Shown piece by piece: positions 56,572 through 64,000 of a stretch of 64,000 nucleotides of DNA. Under the pieces are notes generated by a model. That model saw only the letters and a list, made by a program, of their open reading frames with translations, had not been told where the DNA came from and searched no databases. Both the position numbers and the translations under genes were made by a program. The stretch comes from Hirundichthys speculiger. Lineage: Eukaryota > Chordata > Actinopteri > Beloniformes > Exocoetidae. The stretch lies in NCBI GenBank assembly GCA_018398805.1, contig JAGFBZ010000745.1, positions 248,001-312,000 of the forward strand. The letters run 5' to 3'. The first letter of the stretch is position 1; the number at the start of each line of letters is the position of its first letter.

Positions 56572-57074
56572 CCAGGAAGCCCAGATGTGATCGGCATATC
56601 AGAGCCTCAGACAGCAGTAAGCTAATAGGCTTGATTAATAATTACTGATTAAATATATTTTAATACTTTACACAGGATTAAAAGGTATGAAATGCCACAG
56701 TTTTCCATGATCGCCTGTTAAACGTAACCCTCCGACTCCACCGGTTCAAGTGCTGTGTTTACAGGGATCACGGTGCCAGACAGAATAAAGCAGTAAAAGC
56801 CTTAAAAGATGATAAATAAAACCCTCATTTCCACACTGATTCATTTTAACTCACCTCTGCAGACCTGCAGACACCCCTTCTCTGCCTCAGCAACCTTCGT
56901 CCATCTCCAGCCCCTCGTCATTTAGCTGCTCGTGAAAGCGACAGTGATGAGTGGACGTGCAGGTAGGATGAGAAAACAGGACAGATTTACGGTGTACAAT
57001 GTTAAAATTTTACCCAAATGCAGGATATGAAGCGGTGCAGTGCCACAAATATTGTTCAAATCTTTTCTTTCACA
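56572..57074. other. No recognisable gene; unique sequence
   Basis: I see nothing nameable before the telomere-like array. Confidence 0.45.
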
Positions 57075-58310
57075 GTTAGGGTTAGGTTAGGGGTTAGGAT
57101 TAGGGGTTAGGATTAGGAGTTAGGGTTAGGGGTTAGGAGAGTTAGGGGTTAGGATTAGGGGTTAGGGTTAGGGGTTAGGATTAGGGGTTAGGATTAGGGG
57201 TTAGGGGTTAGGGTTAGGGGTTAGGGGTTAGGGTTAGGGGTTAGGGGTTAGGGTTAGGGGGGTTAGGGTTCGGGTTAGGGTTCGGGTTAGGGGTTAGGGT
57301 TAGGGTTAGGGTTAGGGTTAGGGGGTTAGGATTAGGGGTTAGGGGGGTTAGGGGTTAGGGGTTAGGATTAGGGTTAGGGTTAGGGGTTAGGGGTTAGGGG
57401 TTAGGGGGGGTTAGGGGTTAGGGGTTAGGGTTAGGGTTAGGGATTAGGGATTAGGGGTTAGGGGTTAGGGGTTAGGGGTTAGGGGTTAGGGGTTAGGTTA
57501 GGGGGTTAGGGGGTTAGGGTTTAGGATTAGGGGTTAGGATTAGGGGTTAGGGGGGTTAGGGGTTAGGGGTTAGGGTTTAGGGGGGGTTAGGGTTAGGGGT
57601 TAGGATTAGGGGTTAGGGTTAGGGGTTAGGGTTAGGGGTTAGGTTTAGGGGTTAGGGATTAAGGTTAGGATTAGGGGTTAGGATTAGGGGTTAGGGGTTA
57701 GGGTTAGGGGTTAGGATTAGGGGTTATGGGTTAGGGTTAGGGGTTAAGATTAGGGTTAGGGGTTAGGATTAGGGGTTAGGGCTAGGGTCAGGGTTAGGTT
57801 TAGGGGTTAGGATTAAGGTTAGGGGTTAGGGTTAGGTTTAGGGGTTAGGATTAGGGTTAGGGATTAGGGTTAGAGGTTAGGATTGGGGGTTAGGGATTAA
57901 GGTGAGGATTAGGGGTTAGGATTGGGGGTTAGGGATTAAGGTTAGGATTAGGGGTTAGGATTAGGGGTTAGGATTAGGGGGTTAGGGGTTATTAGGGGTT
58001 AGGTTAGGGGTTAGGGATTAGGGTTTAGGGGGTTAGGGGTTAGGGGGTTAGGGGGTTAGGGTTAGGGTTAGGGTTAGGTTTAGGGGTTTAGGGGTTAGGT
58101 TAGGGTTAGGGTTAGGTTAGGGGTTAGGATTAGGGGGTTTAGGGGTTAGGGGGGTTAGGGTTAGGGGTTAGGATAGGGGTTAGGGGTTAGGGGGTTAGGG
58201 GGTTAGGGGTTAGGGGGGGGGTTAGGGGGTTAGGGGTTAGGTTTAGGGGTTAGGGTTAGGGTTAGGGTTATGGGTTAGGGTTAGGGTTAGGGTTAGGGGT
58301 TAGGGTTAGA
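57075..58310. repeat. Degenerate telomere-like array (TTAGGG/TTAGGGG/TTAGGA), 1.2 kb
   Basis: Made almost wholly of TTAGGG, TTAGGGG and TTAGGA units with occasional TTCGGG and TTTAGG. Only short runs (up to four) are perfect vertebrate telomere repeats. The G-rich strand is +. It could be an interstitial telomeric relic, or a minisatellite that resembles one. The flanks show no other subtelomeric mark. Confidence 0.9.
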
Positions 58311-58653
58311 GACCTGTATTTGTAGCAGCAGGTCCAAGGGTTCCTCTACTCTGCAGGACTTCTGCTGTTGCATGAGATTATAACATCTCACATTTGCATT
58401 ATCTTAATCTTGGGTGCAAAGCACAAAACGGTAGTGCAGACGGGAAGAAGATAAATCCTCTTGAATCATAGGCTCCAACTGATGCGGACATGTGGGTGGA
58501 CGTAGAATTACGTCATCAGTACGTGGTGACGGTAAACAAATTTGAAAAAGAGCGGTGAAGGCAAAGAATGTGGGATTCTTATTTTTCTTTGGAATGGTGA
58601 GTGGTCGCATTAACGAATGCATCATTTCAAGTTGCATTTTAACTGGTTACTAT
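58311..58653. other. No recognisable gene; unique sequence
   Basis: Between the telomere-like array and the second ISL2EU-like copy I see no gene. Confidence 0.4.
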
Positions 58654-58765
58654 AAAGGGTTTTCACGGCGTGTCATCAGTGCGTCATCCAACCGGAAGTC
58701 GCCATCTTGGAGGCACGCGGCAACGTAAACAAAGTGCACACACTGGAGTAAATCGGACGTCTTCA

Positions 58766-59099
58766 TTGAAAATAGTAAATTATTGCCGTGTTTTGGGCTG
58801 TACCAACGGGACAGACCACGAGAGACATTTGGAGTTTTATGACTTTATTAAAGGTTATTAAAAATCAGGGAGAACAATGCCAGAAGTTGTTAGCTCTTAA
58901 TTTCACACATGAACAATTATCAAGAAAAAAAGCTCTTAATTCCTAGTCTAATGATAATATCAAGCTACCACCTAGCTACACTAGCAACACAGATTATTAA
59001 AATGTAGAGCAACAATGTGCTTTATTTCTCATTGTATTCCAGGTAAAAGGTCTGACCTTTATCAAAAGGATGACCCAGATTGGGTCCATCTGTTGGAAT
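58766..59099 (+). pseudogene. THAP zinc-finger gene, broken copy
   Basis: Starts at the position equivalent to MVNYCRVFGC but with ATA for ATG, giving VNYCRVLGCTNGTDHERHLE. It then loses exon 1 from the QWQ/QCQ region through the donor by a 120-bp deletion. Exon 2 (KRSDLYQKDD then WVHLLE) is still present at about 59041-59099. It cannot make a THAP finger. Confidence 0.75.
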
Positions 59100-59322
59100 G
59101 ACGGGTAGAAACCAGGTAGTTTACGATGTCGGGGTATCCAATCGAAGGGAGGCTCTCCGGCCCGTCATTGCTCCAAGACGAGGGAGCTAACTCGTACGGA
59201 TCGGCGCCACCGACAAACTGTAACTTTTCAGAATATCGTTCCCTTTCCCGTGGACCAAGTCCTTCTCTGGATGTTTTTGCGTCTGTAACGCCTTTTGAAG
59301 AGCTTTTCTGTGGTTTATCCAT
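59062..59322 (-). CDS. N-terminus of YqaJ-associated transposon protein, copy 2
   Basis: 86 codons on minus, the same length as the copy at 17288-17548, with substitutions but no stop: RYSEKLQFVGGADPYELAPS, then SIGYPDIVNYLVSTRHSNRW. The kept frame may reflect recent transposition rather than selection. It is truncated before any exonuclease domain. Identification rests on family memory. Confidence 0.5.
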   Translation of the reverse strand: MDKPQKSSSKGVTDAKTSREGLGPRERERYSEKLQFVGGADPYELAPSSWSNDGPESLPSIGYPDIVNYLVSTRHSNRWTQSGSSF

Positions 59323-59435
59323 CCTTTATCCACGGTCGTTAGCATTGATCCAGCGGTGTGTTTACATCCCAGTACCTCCAAGATGGCCGCGCATCCGAGT
59401 CACTGACCAAAACGTGACGTAGATGAAAGCTGTCC

Positions 59436-61436
59436 ATAAGCAGTTTTCTGAGACTGTCAGAAAATCATATCAGGTTGTCTCCTGTCACATGACTGACACG
59501 GCGGCTGTCATCAGCCTGCTCACACTGTCGGCTGTAGGACAGGCGATTTTCACCGAAGGCATCCCCACGATTCTTTTACCATGCCGATGTTTCGTCGGCG
59601 ACAGCCTAATATCGTGCGGCGTGTCGGAGCACTAACGGGGTGCAGTGAGCCACGGGCTGTGCCCGTTCGGTCTCTGCGCTCCCCCAGTAAATCCTGTAGA
59701 CGTATATGTGGTGAAACTGGACTGATTTGTTCTGAGACGGACCTGTGATGTCACAGTCAGTCCCCTCTAAACCGGACGCACGTACCAAAGCCATTTATTC
59801 TTCCTCAAGAAGCTTCAAGAGGTTTTTTTTTAATAAGGATTTACAAAACTGACATTTGACTGGCTATCCTCTAAGAGCTGTGGATATTTAAAGGTTTTAT
59901 AATATTGTCAAATATAAATAATTTCCAGTGTCATAGCATGTTATAGAAGTGTCCATATTTCTTAATTCTGTTATTTATGTCTTTAGAAGCAACAGTTGTT
60001 GTCATATAGATTTTGTAGTAGTATCCAACTCTACCTACAATAACTCTGATTGTTACTGAAAGTTGGTTAAAGTCAAATAAATGGCTGAGATGTTCTCGTG
60101 TGAACGCTCCCGTTGCAACCACTGCATAATAAATCCCAGTTTAACGCCATTTATCCGTTATCTGAGCCAACGTTTTCTGCATTACGCTGTGAGAAAGATG
60201 GAGTTTTCATATCAGCGTAGGATGAGGAATGAATATGCAAATGCGGTGTATTTAGGCCATATTCTTCAGATAATAGCAGCCAACTGAATTATTGGTTTGG
60301 TTCTGCTCTACACTCAAACTCACTGAAGCTTTGCATGACTTTAAAAGAGAACTACACAAACCTGAAACTGAAAACAATAAAACCCACCACTTATTTTGCC
60401 ATTGAATGAGATGGTCTAACCATTATCTGGGTCTGGATCAAGGAGGCTGGACTTCTGTTAGGCCGTCAGGAGACTCTGACTGCTGTCAAGTCCAGTTGTA
60501 CCTGATTCAGGCCTTTGAGGGCCACCATGAGCTGGATGAGTCTGCACCAGCATCTCCGTCAGCTGACCGTTTCACCAGCAGCTCTTCCTGCTTAAATACC
60601 TTACTCAGATGGTTAAACAAATACAAAATGTGACCTTTGTTTTGATCCACGCTGGACTTGATCTCAACTACAGGATGGCAAATCGCTGAGACTAACTGAA
60701 GCAACATCAGTGATCCGGAAATATTACATTGACGCTGCGTGAAGGTCTATAAACCTCGTCATTACAGCTTTTAAATTTCCTATGATTCATCCGGTCAAGA
60801 CGATGGTAAATCCGGCCTACGCACCGAGGAAGAAAGGGCAGCCGTAAAACCACTGATCCCTTTAATCTTTCCTATCTTCGGCAAATCATGCTGATCAAAG
60901 AGAAGAAGCGCGTGGTTTTACATTTAAGAAGAAACAGGTTGACAGAAATGAATATAGACAGAACTATTTACTCATCTTCTCTCTGTGAAAAGACGCTACA
61001 AGCCATTTCATCATATAACTGCTCCTAATGCCTTCTCCTTCCTGTCTGGTCAAATCTTCCACCTCCTGTAGTTTACTTGTTCAGTCGTTCTCCATTCTTC
61101 CTTTCCTCCCTTCTGTTCACTTTTTTCTTTTTAAAAACTCCTCAGCCTACTTTAAAGAAAATTACTCTCCTATATTTACCTTCACGTTCCTTGTTAGCTC
61201 CAGGCTTTAATTTTGTAGATTTGCTTCAAGTATTTTACAGGCGCCATTGTTGATTCTCTCTTACTGTTAAAGAAAACTGTTGTGATTAAAGAAAAGAAAA
61301 AAAAAGAAAAGTCTCTTACTTTAGCAAAAGCGATGCTGCAGCAGGAAACACAACAGAAGACTCCGGAAGAAACAGAACATTTTTTTTCCTTTATGGCACT
61401 AATGGCTTTTATTTACAGTGAAGAGGGATAGAAAAA
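59436..61436. other. No recognisable gene; unique sequence
   Basis: No domain-bearing frame or element end was found over 2 kb. Frames of up to 75 codons look fortuitous. Confidence 0.45.
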
Positions 61437-61545
61437 TGATGAAGACCAAACAGTCAGAGGCTGGGAATCAAACCTGCAACCTCTGCAGGAGGAGCCTGTG
61501 TACGTGGACCACCTGCTTGAGCCTCTGAGCTGAGCAGCGACCCGG
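61437..61545 (-). mobile_element. tRNA-derived SINE-like fragment
   Basis: On the minus strand an AGCTCAGAGGCTCAAGCAGG segment (box A-like) is followed by GCAGGTTTGATTCCCAGC (box B-like), with a spacing near that of a tRNA. It abuts the left end of the hAT at 61566. Diverged, and not a functional tRNA. Confidence 0.45.
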
Positions 61546-62292
61546 AGAGAGGAGATGTTCTCCAGCAGCGGTTCTTAACCTTTTTGACCTTGAGGCCCAA
61601 TTTTTTAGTACAAAGTGGCCTGATACCTATTAAATATTAACACTGTGTAGGTTTAACTGACCTCACTCTCGGTTTGATTTGTATTCAATAATAAACCAAA
61701 TCCACTAACTGTTTAACAAGTAAAAACCTTATCAAATAAAATCACATTATAAAATGGAACTATTTCTTTTTTTCATTTTATTGATTCATTCCAGACATGT
61801 CAAAACAATCTTTTAAAGCGTAGACAATTTTAACACTATCATGAATCTATGTATCTGAAAATAAATATAATATATTTATAAAATATATAATAATGCAAAA
61901 TCAAAATACACTGACACATGTGCATAACCATAATTTAGAAACATATGGAATCTCTTGTAAATAAATCTAAATATTAAATGGACATATTCCCCCCCCAAAA
62001 GAAAAAATAAATTATCACAAATACTTTTATTAAACACGTGTATGTAAACCTGCAACAAACTGTATCAAGACACCGAACGGGCTGATAATTCCTGGACCAA
62101 ATCAAGCTGTGACAAGAAAAAAAATCAAGGATCAAGTCAGGGTTTTTATTAATAATAAAAAAGACTAATATTAGGCGTTTACTTTAAGTTAATAAAAAAT
62201 AATATAAATAGTCAATCAATAAAAGGTGGCGATAAAATAAATGCATTCAAATAATATAAATCTATTTTTAAATTAAATAAATAAACTGCAAA

Positions 62293-62496
62293 TTATGCAA
62301 ATTTAGAACCTAAATGGAAACATTTAGAGTTGCTGAGTGACACGCCGGACCTTTTCTGCATCTGCAGCCCAATTTCCTTCCTCTTAAAATATTCCACAGG
62401 TTTTCCCACAAGAGTCGGGTGTTTGGCCTCTAGGTGGCGCTGTAGCGATTCGTTGGACAGCATTAGCCCACATTCCACACACTGGACTTTTGGCAC
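62293..62496 (-). pseudogene. hAT transposase BED-finger fragment (ZBED/FAM200-like)
   Basis: 67 codons on minus: VQCVECGLMLSNESLQRHLE, then AKHPTLVGKPVEYFKRKEIG. C-x2-C and H-x4-H ligands are both present, followed by the P.EYF.RK helix typical of ZBED5/FAM200-related hAT transposases. The frame ends soon after in unrelated sequence, and no RNase H domain follows. Confidence 0.7.
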
Positions 62497-62561
62497 TGCC
62501 TCTGTTCCTCCATTTACAAAACTGTATTTAATGAAGTCGAGATTGCATTTCCGTAAACATG

Positions 62562-62605
62562 TCTGTTGGGTGGGGGTGGGGGGGGGTGGGGGGGGGTGGG
62601 GGGGC
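62562..62605. repeat. G-rich (GGGGTGGGGG)n tract
   Basis: Four or five runs of G separated by single T bases on the + strand, inside the hAT element. The pattern could form a G-quadruplex. Confidence 0.85.
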
Positions 62606-62668
62606 TTGGCAGGATGTTCGTCTTCAATTAATCTTTTTAAAACTTCTCCATTTTTGCTACTTCGTCTC

Positions 62669-63423
62669 TATGGAGCCCCGTTTGGGTCATAATTCAATGA
62701 ATAAATGACTCTATTATTATGAAATACAGGCGTTTATTATTATGAAATATTTCCCATTATTATGATAATGGTTTCATTTTTCATAAGGATGAGCTTTTAC
62801 ATAATAATAATTTTGTTTTTCATAAGAATGATTTGTGTGTCAATCACAGCAGAGAGGGCGGAACCATTTATGTGATTGGCTGCTCTTTCATTCAGGCATA
62901 AGCAACAGAACAGTGAATCATCAAATCGGGTCAAAATAGTATCACCTGATAAATTATCATTTTCGATATTGTCTGCTAACCTGGTCAAGGTTTCCCGTAG
63001 CTCAGTCCAAGCTGCCATAGCTACAATCGGACTAGGAGCGCACCTTGATGACGCCACGGCCCGCTGCTAACGGGACCTCACGGCCAAAACTAGTTGATGT
63101 CAGAGCGTAGAATGGAGAAGGATCAGCCAATGAGTGTGCAGGTCAACCACTGGTCCCGCCCACTGGCAAAATGTCATCATTATGTAAAAACTCATTCTTA
63201 TGAAAAAGGAAGCAATTATGTAAAAACTATTCTGAAATAAACTATTATGCATTAAACTAAGATTAAATAATAATAAAAATATATTTCATAATAATTACAT
63301 TTATTTCATAATAATGGAACACATTTCATAATTATGGATATGTATTTCATAATAATAAACGCCTGTATTTCATAATAATAGACTCATTTATTCATTGAAT
63401 TATGACCCAAATGGGGCTCCATA
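62669..63423. mobile_element. Long-TIR foldback MITE, copy 4 of 4, nested in hAT
   Basis: Ends TATGGAGCCCCGTTTGGGTC and the inverse of TATGGAGCCCCATTTGGGTC. The 6-bp flanks are CGTCTC and CTTCTC (5 of 6). The core segment is shared with copy 2. The minus strand of this copy has an open frame (62797-63057) reading MAAWTELRETLTRLADNIEN, then LFCCLCLNERAANHINGSAL, perhaps the trace of a parent gene's first exon. Confidence 0.85.
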
Positions 63424-63639
63424 CTTCTCTGCGTATTGGCGCTTGTTAAACAACTGACTGACGCGTTACCGCCACAACGCGGTTGAAAGCTACACGCGGT
63501 CTCGCGGTCCACAGGTGCAAAACTGAAGGTTTTTTTGTGCTGGGGGCCCAAGGTTGGGTCGCGGCCCTATGGTTAAGAACCACTGTTCGATTTAGTGCTT
63601 TCTTCAAATTCAAAAGTTTACATTTATTGAGATTACTAC

Positions 63640-64000
63640 TAGGGGTGAGTTTTGGCAAGGACCTCGCAATACAAAATGTATCAGGATACTTGGGTCATGA
63701 TGGGATATCAGGATATTGTGATATCACGATATATTGCGATATTCTACCAAGTTAATATCAAAATTAAAAGTAGAGATGAAAAATCAAGTTGCTGTATATG
63801 TTCATCAGATGATAATGATCATTCAGATTGAGTCAAAATATATTTGCTTCAAAACAACCTATTTATTGTTTATTATTAGTGTTTTTGCAAATTTAAATTT
63901 TAAACATTTTAAATGTGAAAATTAAACAATTTTCCTAAAAAATTGATATTAGGAGCTGTAAAATTCGATATTATATTGGGCGGCCGAAAATCACGATATA
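63640..64000. mobile_element. hAT-type MITE, cut by the window end
   Basis: Begins TAGGGGTGAGTTTTGGCAAG and is filled with CGATAT/ATATCG motifs (GATATTGTGATATCACGATA), like the element at 2261-2686. The right end lies beyond the window. Confidence 0.6.

Larger units (their letters stand above)
58654..59435. mobile_element. ISL2EU-like DNA transposon (copy 2)
   Basis: About 95% identical by eye to copy 1 (16763-17661) over shared parts. The flanking dinucleotides are AT (58652-58653 and 59436-59437). The left tip AAAGGGTTTTCACGG is kept; the right tip is diverged (GATGAAAGCTGTCC). It differs by loss of the THAP start ATG (now ATA) and a deletion of about 120 bp removing most of THAP exon 1 and the splice donor, between two GTTGT repeats. 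Confidence 0.75.
61566..63585 (-). mobile_element. hAT element (CAGNGGTTCTTAACC ends) with nested MITE
   Basis: Starts CAGCGGTTCTTAACCTTTTTG and ends ATGGTTAAGAACCACTG, good inverted termini of a Charlie-like hAT. The flanks TTCTCCAG and TTCGATTT do not match well. A BED-type transposase start lies on minus at 62293-62496. The foldback MITE at 62669-63423 lies inside the element, so it is younger. The catalytic core is not seen. Confidence 0.75.

Overview
This window looks like teleost fish nuclear DNA. It is AT-rich and intron- or desert-like, and it is crowded with the short DNA transposons, minisatellites and decayed LINE tails typical of bony fish genomes. I found no host protein-coding gene, rRNA, tRNA gene or CRISPR array that I can support. 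Nearly all recognisable coding sequence belongs to transposons. Everything here was read by eye: terminal inverted repeats (TIRs), target-site duplications (TSDs) and domain signatures were located in the sequence, and family names come from general knowledge of the families, not from a search.

Layout. 1-3.5 kb: a hAT element with a BED-finger remnant (GGGCCCTA TSD) and a small hAT-type MITE. 3.6-6.8 kb: the 3' end of an L2/CR1-like LINE in which a 59-bp piece of the reverse-transcriptase ORF has expanded about 41-fold. 9.4-10.5 kb: a 31-bp minisatellite. 11.6-12.6 kb: a Charlie-like hAT carrying a nested 403-bp palindromic MITE. 14.1-15.5 kb: a GCN trinucleotide array. 16.8-17.7 and 58.7-59.4 kb: two copies of an ISL2EU-like element with a THAP-finger gene on one strand and a YqaJ-type protein start on the other. 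17.9-18.7, 43.8-44.6, 55.8-56.6 and 62.7-63.4 kb: four copies of a long-TIR foldback MITE whose flanks fit 6-bp TSDs. 19.3-21.7 kb: two neighbouring hAT-type elements, one with a nested LINE. 22-23.3 and 25.3-26.9 kb: two piggyBac-like elements with transposase fragments. 24-25.2 and 30.2-31.4 kb: further hAT elements. 31.8-32.7, 36.2-37.1 and 45.3-46.0 kb: more copies of the BED-hAT family. 33.7-35.9 kb: a second Charlie-like hAT carrying a nested hAT whose two exons could encode a 193-aa protein with a BED finger and a dimerization domain but no catalytic core. 37.1-38.6 kb: a CAG-rich array. 39.5-40.3 kb: a Tc1-like pseudogene. 49.7-53.3 kb: a 15-bp minisatellite split by a hAT insertion. 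53.3-54.2 kb: a LINE with a 242-codon open frame. 57.1-58.3 kb: a 1.2-kb degenerate telomere-like (TTAGGG/TTAGGGG) array. 61.6-63.6 kb: a hAT with a BED-finger remnant. 63.6-64 kb: the start of another hAT-type MITE.

How the parts relate. The window is a layered insertion record: MITE in hAT (11.9 kb), LINE in hAT (19.9 kb), hAT in hAT (34.3 kb), hAT in minisatellite (49.9 kb) and MITE in hAT (62.7 kb). Tandem arrays cover about 10 kb, and three of them share a CTGG/CCAG dyad. The items most worth following are the core-less two-exon hAT protein, the two-gene ISL2EU-like element, the 6-bp-TSD MITE family, and the minisatellite born inside a LINE ORF. The long open frames in the tandem arrays result from repeat composition and are not reported as genes.
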